Part shown: positions 28,901-38,522 of the stretch, in pieces
Layout: every line of letters begins with the position of its first letter
How positions within the stretch are numbered: the stretch's first letter is position 1
Assembly (NCBI RefSeq): GCF_001439685.1
Contig: NZ_JYLH01000024.1
Span: forward strand, 1 to 64,000
Origin: Pseudomonas libanensis
GTDB taxonomy: Bacteria > Pseudomonadota > Gammaproteobacteria > Pseudomonadales > Pseudomonadaceae
DNA: 64,000 nt
Reading direction: 5' to 3'
The notes under the pieces: generated by a model
The model's database searches: none
Told to the model about the DNA's origin: nothing
What the model saw: the letters and a program-made list of their open reading frames with translations, nothing else
Translations under genes and position numbers: made by a program

Positions 28901-29575
28901 ATGCAATACAATCTCACCAGGATCGACCCGGATGCTCCTAACGAGCAGTACCCCATCGGCGAACGGGAAACCGTTTCCGACCCGTTAGAAGACCAAGTCC
29001 ACAAAAACATCTACATGGGCAAGCTGGAAGACGTGCTGAGTGGCGCGGTCAACTGGGGGCGTAAAAACTCCCTGTGGCCGTACAACTTCGGCCTTTCGTG
29101 CTGCTACGTGGAAATGACCACCGCCTTCACGGCGCCCCACGACATCGCGCGCTTTGGCGCCGAAGTGATCCGGGCATCACCGCGCCAGGCGGATTTCATG
29201 GTTATCGCCGGTACCTGCTTCATCAAGATGGCGCCGATCATCCAGCGTCTCTATGAGCAAATGCTCGAGCCGAAATGGGTTATTTCCATGGGTTCGTGCG
29301 CCAACTCCGGTGGCATGTACGACATCTACTCCGTCGTTCAAGGGGTGGACAAGTTCCTGCCCGTGGACGTCTACGTGCCTGGCTGCCCGCCCCGCCCCGA
29401 AGCATTCCTGCAAGGCTTGATGCTGTTGCAGGAATCAATTGGCAAGGAGCGTCGCCCGCTGTCCTGGGTCGTCGGCGATCAAGGCGTGTACCGCGCCGAG
29501 ATGCCGTCCCAAAAGGAACAGCGCCGCGAACAGCGAATCGCAGTCACCAACCTGCGCAGCCCCGACGAAGTCTGA
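28901..29575 (+). CDS. nuoB: NADH-quinone oxidoreductase subunit B
   Basis: Peripheral-arm subunit carrying the terminal [4Fe-4S] cluster N2. 224 residues. Cluster ligands are seen in FGLSCCYVEMT, VIAGTCFIKMAP and YVPGCPPRPEAF. Start ATG of MQYNLTRIDPD with GAGG 8 bases upstream; a TTG two codons earlier is possible. It is 10 bp after nuoA. Confidence 0.97.
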   Translation: MQYNLTRIDPDAPNEQYPIGERETVSDPLEDQVHKNIYMGKLEDVLSGAVNWGRKNSLWPYNFGLSCCYVEMTTAFTAPHDIARFGAEVIRASPRQADFMVIAGTCFIKMAPIIQRLYEQMLEPKWVISMGSCANSGGMYDIYSVVQGVDKFLPVDVYVPGCPPRPEAFLQGLMLLQESIGKERRPLSWVVGDQGVYRAEMPSQKEQRREQRIAVTNLRSPDEV

Positions 29576-29647
29576 TCCAGACCCGCTTCTTTTATAGAAC
29601 GAAAACCTGGCTTCATTCTTTACGTTGACCGAAAGCGATAAAAAACC

Positions 29648-31432
29648 ATGACTACAGGCAGTGCTCTGTACATCCCGCCTTATAAGGCAGACGACCAGGA
29701 CGTGGTTGTCGAACTCAATAACCGTTTTGGCCCTGACGCCTTCACCGCCCAGGCCACACGCACCGGTATGCCGGTGCTGTGGGTGGCGCGTGCCAGGCTC
29801 GTCGAAGTCCTGACCTTCCTGCGCAACCTGCCCAAGCCGTACGTCATGCTCTATGACCTGCATGGCGTGGATGAGCGTCTGCGCACCAAGCGCCAGGGGC
29901 TGCCGAGCGGCGCCGATTTCACCGTGTTCTACCACCTGATGTCGCTGGAACGTAACAGCGACGTGATGATCAAGGTTGCCCTGAGCGAGAGCGACCTGAG
30001 CGTCCCGACCGTCACCGGTATCTGGCCCAACGCCAGCTGGTACGAGCGCGAAGTCTGGGACATGTTCGGCATCGACTTCCCGGGCCACCCGCACCTGACG
30101 CGCATCATGATGCCGCCGACCTGGGAAGGCCACCCGCTGCGCAAGGACTACCCTGCCCGCGCCACCGAATTCGACCCGTTCAGCCTGACCCTGGCCAAGC
30201 AGCAGCTTGAAGAAGAGGCTGCGCGCTTCCGTCCAGAAGACTGGGGCATGAAGCGTTCCGGCACCAACGAGGACTACATGTTCCTCAATCTGGGCCCGAA
30301 CCACCCTTCGGCCCACGGTGCCTTCCGTATCATCCTGCAACTGGACGGCGAGGAAATCGTCGACTGCGTGCCGGACATCGGCTACCACCACCGTGGTGCC
30401 GAGAAGATGGCCGAGCGTCAGTCGTGGCACAGCTTCATCCCCTACACCGATCGTATCGACTACCTCGGCGGCGTGATGAACAACCTGCCGTACGTGCTCT
30501 CGGTCGAGAAACTGGCCGGCATCAAGGTGCCGGACCGCGTCGACACCATCCGCATCATGATGGCCGAGTTCTTCCGCATCACCAGCCACCTGCTGTTTCT
30601 GGGTACCTATATCCAGGACGTCGGCGCCATGACCCCGGTGTTCTTCACGTTCACCGACCGTCAGCGCGCCTACAAGGTCATCGAAGCCATCACCGGTTTC
30701 CGCCTGCACCCGGCCTGGTACCGCATCGGCGGCGTGGCCCACGACCTGCCGAACGGCTGGGAGCGCCTGGTCAAGGAATTCATCGACTGGATGCCCAAGC
30801 GTCTGGACGAGTACCAGAAAGCCGCCCTGGACAACAGCATCCTCAAAGGCCGCACCATCGGCGTCGCGCAGTACAACACTAAAGAGGCCCTGGAATGGGG
30901 CGTCACCGGTGCCGGCCTGCGCTCCACCGGTTGCGACTTCGACCTGCGCAAGGCGCGCCCGTACTCCGGCTATGAGAACTTCGAGTTCGAAGTACCGCTG
31001 GCGGCCAATGGCGATGCCTACGACCGTTGCATCGTGCGCGTCGAAGAAATGCGCCAGAGCCTGAAGATCATCGAGCAGTGCATGCGCAACATGCCGGCAG
31101 GCCCGTACAAGGCGGATCACCCGCTGACCACACCGCCGCCAAAAGAACGCACGCTGCAACACATCGAAACCCTGATCACGCACTTCCTGCAGGTTTCGTG
31201 GGGCCCGGTCATGCCGGCCAACGAGTCCTTCCAGATGATTGAAGCGACCAAGGGTATCAACAGTTATTACCTGACGAGCGATGGCGGCACCATGAGCTAC
31301 CGCACCCGGATTCGCACCCCAAGCTTCCCGCACTTGCAGCAGATCCCTTCGGTGATCAAAGGCGAGATGGTCGCGGACTTGATTGCGTACCTGGGTAGTA
31401 TCGATTTCGTTATGGCCGACGTGGACCGCTAA
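29648..31432 (+). CDS. nuoCD: NADH-quinone oxidoreductase fused subunit C/D
   Basis: 594-residue fusion of the 30-kDa (NuoC, about 1-190) and 49-kDa (NuoD, about 210-594) subunits, as in E. coli and other Pseudomonas. NuoC signature: WYEREVWDMFGIDFPGHPHLTRI. NuoD quinone-site residues lie in LNLGPNHPSAHGAFRI and the C-terminal LIAYLGSIDFVMADVDR. It lies 72 bp after nuoB, with GAAAGCGATAAAAAACC before the ATG. Confidence 0.97.
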   Translation: MTTGSALYIPPYKADDQDVVVELNNRFGPDAFTAQATRTGMPVLWVARARLVEVLTFLRNLPKPYVMLYDLHGVDERLRTKRQGLPSGADFTVFYHLMSLERNSDVMIKVALSESDLSVPTVTGIWPNASWYEREVWDMFGIDFPGHPHLTRIMMPPTWEGHPLRKDYPARATEFDPFSLTLAKQQLEEEAARFRPEDWGMKRSGTNEDYMFLNLGPNHPSAHGAFRIILQLDGEEIVDCVPDIGYHHRGAEKMAERQSWHSFIPYTDRIDYLGGVMNNLPYVLSVEKLAGIKVPDRVDTIRIMMAEFFRITSHLLFLGTYIQDVGAMTPVFFTFTDRQRAYKVIEAITGFRLHPAWYRIGGVAHDLPNGWERLVKEFIDWMPKRLDEYQKAALDNSILKGRTIGVAQYNTKEALEWGVTGAGLRSTGCDFDLRKARPYSGYENFEFEVPLAANGDAYDRCIVRVEEMRQSLKIIEQCMRNMPAGPYKADHPLTTPPPKERTLQHIETLITHFLQVSWGPVMPANESFQMIEATKGINSYYLTSDGGTMSYRTRIRTPSFPHLQQIPSVIKGEMVADLIAYLGSIDFVMADVDR

Positions 31433-31434
31433 GC

Positions 31435-31932
31435 ATGAATAGCACGCTTATCCAGACAGACCGTTTCACCTTGAGTGAAACCGAGCGCTCGGCCATTGAG
31501 CACGAGCTGCATCACTACGAAGACCCGCGCGCGGCGTCGATCGAAGCCTTGAAGATCGTCCAGAAGGAACGTGGCTGGGTGCCGGACGGCGCCCTCTACG
31601 CCATCGGCGAGATCCTCGGCATCCCGGCCAGCGATGTTGAAGGTGTGGCCACGTTCTACAGCCAGATCTTCCGCCAGCCGGTGGGCCGTCACATCATTCG
31701 CGTGTGCGACAGCATGGTCTGCTACATCGGCGGCCATGAGTCCGTGGTCAGCGAGATCCAGGCCAAGCTGGGCATCGGTCTCGGCCAGACCACCGCGGAC
31801 GGCCGCTTCACGCTGCTGCCGGTGTGCTGCCTGGGCAACTGTGACAAAGCGCCGGCGTTGATGATCGACGACGACACATTCGGTGACGTACAGCCTGCTG
31901 GCGTGACCCAATTGCTCGAGGGCTACCCATGA
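31435..31932 (+). CDS. nuoE: NADH-quinone oxidoreductase subunit E
   Basis: 165-residue thioredoxin-fold subunit with the [2Fe-2S] cluster N1a. Ligands are CDSMVC (C-x4-C) and CLGNC (C-x3-C). Forms the NADH-oxidising tip with NuoF. It starts 2 bases after nuoCD and overlaps nuoF by 4 bases. Confidence 0.97.
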   Translation: MNSTLIQTDRFTLSETERSAIEHELHHYEDPRAASIEALKIVQKERGWVPDGALYAIGEILGIPASDVEGVATFYSQIFRQPVGRHIIRVCDSMVCYIGGHESVVSEIQAKLGIGLGQTTADGRFTLLPVCCLGNCDKAPALMIDDDTFGDVQPAGVTQLLEGYP

Positions 31933-33284
31933 CCCTGACTTCCTTCGGCCCGGCCAACCTGATCAAGCGTTCGGCCGAGACTCACCCGCTGACCTGGCGC
32001 CTGCGTGACGACGGCGAGCCGGTATGGCTCGACGAATACCAGGCCAAGAACGGTTACGCCGCAGCGCGCAAAGCCTTCGCCGACATGGCCCAGGACGACA
32101 TCGTCCAGACCGTGAAAGACGCGGGCCTCAAAGGCCGCGGCGGTGCGGGCTTCCCCACCGGCGTGAAGTGGGGCCTGATGCCCAAAGACGAATCCATCAA
32201 CATCCGTTACCTGCTGTGCAACGCGGATGAAATGGAGCCCAACACCTGGAAAGACCGCATGCTGATGGAGCAACTGCCCCATCTGCTGATCGAAGGCATG
32301 CTGATCAGTGCCCGTGCGCTGAAAACCTACCGGGGCTACATCTTCCTGCGTGGCGAATACACCACCGCCGCCAAGCACCTCAACCGCGCCGTGGCAGAAG
32401 CCAAGGCCGCAGGGCTGTTGGGCAAGAACATCCTCGGTTCCGGTTTTGACTTCGAACTGTTCGTGCACACCGGCGCCGGGCGTTATATCTGCGGTGAAGA
32501 AACCGCACTGATCAACTCACTCGAAGGCCGCCGTGCCAACCCGCGCTCCAAGCCGCCCTTCCCAGCCGCCGTCGGCGTGTGGGGCAAGCCGACCTGCGTG
32601 AACAACGTCGAGACCCTGTGCAACGTGCCGGCGATCATCGCCGACGGCGTGGACTGGTACAAATCCCTGGCCCGTGAAGGCAGCGAAGACATGGGCACCA
32701 AGCTCATGGGCTTCTCCGGCAAGGTCAAGAACCCGGGCCTGTGGGAACTGCCGTTCGGCGTGACCGCCCGCGAGCTGTTCGAGGACTACGCCGGCGGCAT
32801 GCGCGACGGCTACACCTTGAAAGCCTGGCAACCTGGCGGTGCCGGCACCGGCTTCCTGTTGCCCGAACACCTGGACGCCCAGATGTATGCCGGCGGCATC
32901 GGCAAGGTGGGCACCCGCATGGGTACCGGCCTGGCGATGGCGGTGGACAACACGGTGAACATGGTGTCGTTGCTGCGCAACATGGAGCAGTTCTTTGCCC
33001 GTGAATCCTGCGGCTTCTGCACCCCATGCCGTGACGGCCTGCCGTGGAGCGTCAAGCTGCTGATGGCCCTGGAAAACGGTGAAGGTCGTGAGGGTGATAT
33101 CGAAACCCTGCTGGGCCTGGTCGGTTTCCTCGGCCCGGGCAAGACCTTCTGTGCTCACGCACCGGGCGCCGTGGAGCCATTGGGCAGCGCAATCAAATAC
33201 TTCCGCTCGGAGTTCGAAGCCGGCATCGCGCCCACCAGCGCCGCCGTCCCGCCTCTGGCGAGGCCGATCGTAGTCGGCGCGTAA
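31929..33284 (+). CDS. nuoF: NADH-quinone oxidoreductase subunit F (NADH/FMN site)
   Basis: 451 residues. The NADH/FMN-binding glycine-rich segment is KGRGGAGFPTGVKWGLM (~65-81). The N3 [4Fe-4S] ligands are in ESCGFCTPCRDG (~360) and CAHAPGAVEP. It accepts electrons from NADH in the cytoplasm. A 135-base gap containing two hairpins separates it from nuoG, the longest gap in the operon. Confidence 0.97.
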   Translation: MTLTSFGPANLIKRSAETHPLTWRLRDDGEPVWLDEYQAKNGYAAARKAFADMAQDDIVQTVKDAGLKGRGGAGFPTGVKWGLMPKDESINIRYLLCNADEMEPNTWKDRMLMEQLPHLLIEGMLISARALKTYRGYIFLRGEYTTAAKHLNRAVAEAKAAGLLGKNILGSGFDFELFVHTGAGRYICGEETALINSLEGRRANPRSKPPFPAAVGVWGKPTCVNNVETLCNVPAIIADGVDWYKSLAREGSEDMGTKLMGFSGKVKNPGLWELPFGVTARELFEDYAGGMRDGYTLKAWQPGGAGTGFLLPEHLDAQMYAGGIGKVGTRMGTGLAMAVDNTVNMVSLLRNMEQFFARESCGFCTPCRDGLPWSVKLLMALENGEGREGDIETLLGLVGFLGPGKTFCAHAPGAVEPLGSAIKYFRSEFEAGIAPTSAAVPPLARPIVVGA

Positions 33285-33419
33285 CGCTTAAAACAGGCGA
33301 AGGGTTCGTGCCCGTAGCCTGTCATGTGCTGACGCCGTAAAGGCTGTGTAGATGCACATGAATAACAAGATTCCATTAGCCACGCCCGCTGACAACGGGC
33401 CAACGAAGAACTTTGAACC

Positions 33420-36134
33420 ATGGCCACTATCCACGTAGACGGCAAAGCGCTCGAAGTCGATGGGGCAGACAACCTGTTACAGGCATGTCTGTCACTCGGC
33501 CTCGATATCCCGTATTTCTGCTGGCACCCCGCGCTCGGTAGCGTCGGTGCCTGTCGCCAGTGCGCGGTCAAGCAATACACCGACGAGAACGACACCCGTG
33601 GTCGTATCGTCATGTCCTGCATGACCCCAGCCACCGACAACACCTGGATCTCCATCGACGATGAAGAATCCAAGGCGTTCCGCGCCAGCGTTGTCGAATG
33701 GCTGATGACCAACCACCCCCACGACTGCCCGGTGTGTGAGGAAGGCGGTCACTGCCACCTGCAAGACATGACGGTGATGACCGGCCACAACGAGCGCCGT
33801 TATCGCTTCACCAAGCGTACCCACCAGAACCAGGACCTCGGCCCGTTCATTTCCCACGAAATGAACCGCTGCATCGCCTGCTACCGCTGCGTGCGCTTCT
33901 ATAAAGACTACGCCGGCGGCACCGACCTGGGCGTCTTCGGCGCCCACGACAACGTGTACTTCGGTCGCGTTGAAGATGGCGTGCTTGAGAGCGAGTTCTC
34001 CGGCAACCTCACCGAGGTCTGCCCGACCGGTGTGTTCACCGACAAGACCCACTCCGAGCGCTATAACCGTAAGTGGGACATGCAGTTCGCACCGAGCATC
34101 TGCCATGGCTGCTCCAGCGGTTGCAACATCTCCCCGGGCGAGCGCTACGGCGAGTTGCGCCGTATCGAAAACCGCTTCAACGGTTCGGTCAACCAGTACT
34201 TCCTGTGCGACCGTGGCCGTTTCGGCTATGGCTACGTCAACCGCGAAGACCGCCCACGCCAGCCACTGCTGGCCGATGGCGCCAAGCTGAGCCTGGACGC
34301 CGCGCTGGATAAAGCCGCCGACCTGTTGCGCGGCCGCAATATTGTCGGTATCGGTTCGCCGCGTGCCAGCCTCGAAAGCAACTTCGCGTTGCGCGAGTTG
34401 GTGGGCGCCGAGCACTTCTATTGCGGTATCGAAGCCGGCGAGCTGGAGCGCATTCGCCTGGTCCTGCAAGTGCTGAACGACAGCCCGCTGCCAGTACCGA
34501 ACATGCGCGACATCGAAGACCACGACGCCATCTTCGTGCTCGGTGAAGACCTGACCCAGACCGCCGCCCGCATCGCCCTGTCCCTGCGCCAGTCGGTCAA
34601 AGGCAAGGCCGAAGAGATGGCCGACGCCATGCGCGTCCAGCCTTGGCTCGACGCCGCGGTGAAAAACATCGGCCAGCACGCGCTGAACCCGCTGTTTATC
34701 GCTTCCCTGGCTGAAACCAAGCTCGACGACATCGCCGAAGAATGCGTGCACGCCGCGCCGGACGACCTGGCCCGCCTCGGTTTCGCCGTGGCCCACGCCC
34801 TCGACGCCAGTGCACCTGCCGTTGAAGGCCTGGACACTGAAGCCGTCGAACTGGCCCAGCGCATTGCCGACGCCCTGCTGGCCGCCAAGCGCCCGCTGAT
34901 CATTGCCGGTACCTCGTTGGGTTCCAAGGCGCTGATCGAAGCCGCTGCCAACATCGCCAAGGCCCTGAAGCTGCGCGACAAGAACGGTTCCATCAGCCTG
35001 GTCGTGCCGGAAGCCAACAGCCTTGGCCTGGCCATGCTCGGTGGCGAGTCCCTGGATGCCGCCCTGCAAGCGGTGACCGGCGGCAACGCCGACGCCATCG
35101 TGGTGCTGGAAAACGACCTGTACACCCGCGCCGACGCCGCCAAGGTTGACGCTGCACTCAACGCCGCCAAGGTGCTGATCGTCGCCGACCACCAGAAGAC
35201 CGCCACCAGCGAACGTGCCGACCTGGTCCTGCCAGCCGCTACCTTTGCCGAGGGCGACGGTACCCTGGTCAGCCAGGAAGGCCGCGCCCAGCGTTTCTTC
35301 CAGGTGTTCGATCCGAAGTACATGGATGCCAGCATCCTGGTGCACGAAGGCTGGCGCTGGCTGCATGCCCTGCGCGCGACCCTGCTGAACCAGCCGATCG
35401 ACTGGACCCAGCTCGACCATGTGACCGCAGCCACCGCCGCCAGCGCGCCGCAACTGGCGCGCATCGTCGATGCCGCACCGTCTGCCGCGTTCCGCATCAA
35501 GGGCCTGAAACTGGCGCGTGAGCCGCTGCGTTACTCCGGCCGTACCGCCATGCGCGCCGACATCAGCGTGCACGAGCCGCGTACCCCGCAAGACAACGAC
35601 ACCGCGTTTGCCTTCTCCATGGAAGGTTACTCGGGGTCGGCCGAACCGCGTCAGCAGGTGCCGTTTGCCTGGTCGCCGGGCTGGAACTCGCCGCAGGCCT
35701 GGAACAAGTTCCAGGACGAAGTCGGTGGTCACATCCGTGCTGGCGACCCGGGCACCCGCCTGATCGAAACCAGCGGTGACTCGTTGAACTGGTTCGCTGC
35801 GGTACCGCGTCCGTTCAACCCGGCGCCGGGCACCTGGCAGGTCGTGCCGTTCTTCCACCTGTTCGGCAGCGAAGAGACCTCTTCCAAGGCCGCGCCGGTT
35901 CAAGAGCGCATTCCTGCCGCTTACGTGTCCGTCGCCAAGTCCGAAGCCGATCGCCTGGGCGTCAACGACGGTGCCCTGCTCAGCCTGAACGTAGCGGGCC
36001 AGACCCTGCGCCTGCCGCTACGTATCAACGAAGAGTTGGGCGCGGGTCTGGTTGCACTGCCTAAAGGCCTCGCCGGCATTCCGCCCGCTATCTTTGGCCA
36101 AACCGTTGACGGTCTGCAGGAGGCAGCGCAATGA
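33420..36134 (+). CDS. nuoG: NADH-quinone oxidoreductase subunit G
   Basis: 904-residue iron-sulfur subunit with a molybdopterin-oxidoreductase-like domain. Ligands in order: [2Fe-2S] N1b in CWHPALGSVGACRQC and SCMTP (near residues 36-70), the His/Cys N5 site in HDCPVCEEGGHCH, N4 in CIACYRCVRFY and CPTGVF. The extra N7 cluster site CHGCSSGCN...FLCDRG (~225-265) found in E. coli-type NuoG is retained. The Shine-Dalgarno is weak (GAAGAACTTTGAACC), and a small hairpin ends 20 bases before the ATG. Confidence 0.97.
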   Translation: MATIHVDGKALEVDGADNLLQACLSLGLDIPYFCWHPALGSVGACRQCAVKQYTDENDTRGRIVMSCMTPATDNTWISIDDEESKAFRASVVEWLMTNHPHDCPVCEEGGHCHLQDMTVMTGHNERRYRFTKRTHQNQDLGPFISHEMNRCIACYRCVRFYKDYAGGTDLGVFGAHDNVYFGRVEDGVLESEFSGNLTEVCPTGVFTDKTHSERYNRKWDMQFAPSICHGCSSGCNISPGERYGELRRIENRFNGSVNQYFLCDRGRFGYGYVNREDRPRQPLLADGAKLSLDAALDKAADLLRGRNIVGIGSPRASLESNFALRELVGAEHFYCGIEAGELERIRLVLQVLNDSPLPVPNMRDIEDHDAIFVLGEDLTQTAARIALSLRQSVKGKAEEMADAMRVQPWLDAAVKNIGQHALNPLFIASLAETKLDDIAEECVHAAPDDLARLGFAVAHALDASAPAVEGLDTEAVELAQRIADALLAAKRPLIIAGTSLGSKALIEAAANIAKALKLRDKNGSISLVVPEANSLGLAMLGGESLDAALQAVTGGNADAIVVLENDLYTRADAAKVDAALNAAKVLIVADHQKTATSERADLVLPAATFAEGDGTLVSQEGRAQRFFQVFDPKYMDASILVHEGWRWLHALRATLLNQPIDWTQLDHVTAATAASAPQLARIVDAAPSAAFRIKGLKLAREPLRYSGRTAMRADISVHEPRTPQDNDTAFAFSMEGYSGSAEPRQQVPFAWSPGWNSPQAWNKFQDEVGGHIRAGDPGTRLIETSGDSLNWFAAVPRPFNPAPGTWQVVPFFHLFGSEETSSKAAPVQERIPAAYVSVAKSEADRLGVNDGALLSLNVAGQTLRLPLRINEELGAGLVALPKGLAGIPPAIFGQTVDGLQEAAQ

Positions 36135-37138
36135 CCTGGTTCACCCCTGAAGTGATCGACGTGATCATCTCGGTCGTCAAGGCCATCGTGATCCTGTTGG
36201 CCGTGGTTGTCGCGGGCGCCCTGCTCAGCTTCGTCGAACGTCGCCTGCTGGGCTGGTGGCAGGACCGTTACGGTCCGAACCGCGTTGGCCCGTTCGGCAT
36301 GTTCCAGATCGCGGCCGACATGCTGAAAATGTTCTTCAAGGAAGACTGGACCCCGCCGTTTGCCGACAAGGTGATCTTCACCCTGGCACCGGTGGTGGCC
36401 ATGAGCGCCTTGCTGATCGCCTTCGCGATCATCCCGATCACCCCGACCTGGGGCGTGGCGGACCTGAACATCGGCTTGCTGTTCTTCTTCGCCATGGCCG
36501 GCTTGTCGGTGTACGCGGTGCTGTTTGCCGGTTGGTCGAGCAACAACAAGTTCGCCCTGCTGGGCAGCTTGCGTGCCTCGGCGCAAACCGTATCCTATGA
36601 AGTGTTCATGGGGTTGGCACTGATGGGCATCGTGGTGCAGGTTGGCTCGTTCAACATGCGCGACATCGTCGAGTACCAGGCGCAGAACCTGTGGTTCATC
36701 ATTCCGCAGTTCTTTGGCTTCTGTACCTTCTTCATCGCTGGCGTGGCCGTGACTCACCGTCACCCCTTCGACCAGCCGGAAGCGGAACAGGAACTGGCCG
36801 ACGGTTACCACATTGAATATGCCGGCATGAAGTGGGGCATGTTCTTCGTCGGTGAGTACATCGGCATCATCTTGATCTCGGCCCTGCTGGTCACGCTGTT
36901 CTTCGGCGGCTGGCACGGTCCGTTCGGCATCCTGCCGCAGTTGGCTTTCTTCTGGTTCTTCTTGAAGACCGCGTTCTTCATCATGCTGTTCATCCTGCTG
37001 CGCGCCTCGATTCCGCGCCCACGCTATGACCAGGTGATGGATTTCAGCTGGAGATTCTGCCTGCCGCTGACCCTGATCAATTTGCTGGTGACGGCTGCCG
37101 TCGTGTTGTTGAACACGCCAGCTGCCGCGGTTCAGTGA
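36131..37138 (+). CDS. nuoH: NADH-quinone oxidoreductase subunit H
   Basis: 335-residue, roughly eight-TM subunit at the junction of the two arms, lining the quinone tunnel. Family motifs: ERRLLGWWQDRYGPNRVGP and THRHPFDQPEAEQELADGYH. Overlaps nuoG by 4 bases (ATGA). Confidence 0.97.
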   Translation: MTWFTPEVIDVIISVVKAIVILLAVVVAGALLSFVERRLLGWWQDRYGPNRVGPFGMFQIAADMLKMFFKEDWTPPFADKVIFTLAPVVAMSALLIAFAIIPITPTWGVADLNIGLLFFFAMAGLSVYAVLFAGWSSNNKFALLGSLRASAQTVSYEVFMGLALMGIVVQVGSFNMRDIVEYQAQNLWFIIPQFFGFCTFFIAGVAVTHRHPFDQPEAEQELADGYHIEYAGMKWGMFFVGEYIGIILISALLVTLFFGGWHGPFGILPQLAFFWFFLKTAFFIMLFILLRASIPRPRYDQVMDFSWRFCLPLTLINLLVTAAVVLLNTPAAAVQ

Positions 37139-37149
37139 GGATTTGACCC

Positions 37150-37698
37150 ATGTTCAAATATATTGGCGACATCGTTAAGGGTACCGGTACCCAGTTGCGA
37201 AGCCTGGTGATGGTGTTCGGTCACGGCTTTCGCAAGCGCGACACCCTGCAATACCCCGAAGAAGCGGTGTACCTGCCGCCGCGCTATCGCGGCCGCATCG
37301 TACTGACCCGCGACCCCGATGGCGAAGAGCGTTGCGTAGCCTGCAACCTTTGCGCCGTGGCGTGCCCGGTGGGTTGCATCTCCCTGCAGAAAGCTGAAAC
37401 CGAAGACGGTCGCTGGTACCCGGACTTCTTCCGTATCAACTTCTCGCGCTGCATTTTCTGCGGCCTCTGCGAGGAAGCTTGCCCGACCACCGCGATCCAG
37501 CTCACACCGGATTTCGAGATGGCCGAGTTCAAACGTCAGGACCTGGTGTACGAGAAAGAAGATCTGCTGATCTCTGGTCCCGGTAAAAACCCTGATTACA
37601 ACTTCTATCGTGTTGCAGGTATGGCCGTTGCCGGTAAGCCGAAGGGCGCCGCACAAAACGAAGCCGAGCCGATCAACGTGAAGAGCTTGCTGCCTTAA
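37150..37698 (+). CDS. nuoI: NADH-quinone oxidoreductase subunit I
   Basis: 182-residue ferredoxin-type subunit carrying clusters N6a and N6b. Two classical [4Fe-4S] motifs are visible: CVACNLCAVACPVGC (~61-75) and CIFCGLCEEACP (~101-112). It passes electrons from NuoG to NuoB. Confidence 0.97.
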   Translation: MFKYIGDIVKGTGTQLRSLVMVFGHGFRKRDTLQYPEEAVYLPPRYRGRIVLTRDPDGEERCVACNLCAVACPVGCISLQKAETEDGRWYPDFFRINFSRCIFCGLCEEACPTTAIQLTPDFEMAEFKRQDLVYEKEDLLISGPGKNPDYNFYRVAGMAVAGKPKGAAQNEAEPINVKSLLP

Positions 37699-37707
37699 GG
37701 AAGAAAG

Positions 37708-38211
37708 ATGGAATTCGCTTTCTATTTCGCATCGGGTATCGCGGTTGTGTCCACGCTTCGCGTGATCACCAACACCAACCCCGTGCATGCCCTGCTCTAC
37801 CTGATCATTTCGCTGATCGCTGTGGCCATGACCTTTTTCAGCCTCGGCGCACCGTTCGCCGGTGTACTGGAAGTGATTGCCTACGCCGGCGCCATCATGG
37901 TGCTGTTCGTGTTTGTGGTGATGATGCTCAACCTGGGGCCGGCTTCGGTGGCCCAGGAGCGCGTCTGGCTCAAGCCCGGCATCTGGCTCGGCCCGGTTGT
38001 CCTCGCAGCCTTGCTGCTGGGTGAACTACTGTATGTGCTGTTCGCTCACCAGAGCGGCCAGGCCATCGGCCACACCACCGTAGACGCGAAAGCCGTGGGC
38101 ATCAGCCTGTTCGGCCCGTACCTGCTGGTGGTCGAACTGGCGTCGATGCTGCTGCTCGCCGCAGCCATCACTGCCTTCCACTTGGGCCGCAACGAAGCCA
38201 AGGAGCAATGA
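37708..38211 (+). CDS. nuoJ: NADH-quinone oxidoreductase subunit J
   Basis: 167-residue membrane subunit with five hydrophobic segments; the conserved third helix is EVIAYAGAIMVLFVFVVMML. AAGGAAGAAAG precedes the ATG. Its stop overlaps the weak upstream ATG of nuoK. Confidence 0.96.
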   Translation: MEFAFYFASGIAVVSTLRVITNTNPVHALLYLIISLIAVAMTFFSLGAPFAGVLEVIAYAGAIMVLFVFVVMMLNLGPASVAQERVWLKPGIWLGPVVLAALLLGELLYVLFAHQSGQAIGHTTVDAKAVGISLFGPYLLVVELASMLLLAAAITAFHLGRNEAKEQ

Positions 38212-38213
38212 CG

Positions 38214-38522
38214 ATGCCTGCTATCCCTTTGGAGCATGGTCTGGCGGTCGCCGGCATCCTGTTCTGCCTTGGCCTGGTCGGCCTGATGGTTCGCCGCAAC
38301 ATTTTGTTCGTGTTGATGAGCCTGGAAATCATGATGAACGCCGCGGCACTGGCATTCATCGTGGCGGGCGCACGTTGGGGCCAGCCGGATGGACAAGTCA
38401 TGTTCATCCTGGTGATCAGCCTGGCAGCCGCCGAGGCCAGTATCGGCCTGGCGATCCTGCTGCAACTGTATCGTCGCTTCCACACGCTTGATATCGACGC
38501 TGCCAGTGAGATGCGCGGATGA
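38214..38522 (+). CDS. nuoK: NADH-quinone oxidoreductase subunit K
   Basis: 102-residue, three-TM subunit. The start MPAIPLEHGL is chosen over an ATG two codons earlier because AAGGAG is 8 bases upstream and the length matches the family. The proton-path glutamates are in VLMSLEIMMNAAALAF and SLAAAEASIGLAIL. It overlaps nuoL by 4 bases. Confidence 0.96.
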   Translation: MPAIPLEHGLAVAGILFCLGLVGLMVRRNILFVLMSLEIMMNAAALAFIVAGARWGQPDGQVMFILVISLAAAEASIGLAILLQLYRRFHTLDIDAASEMRG

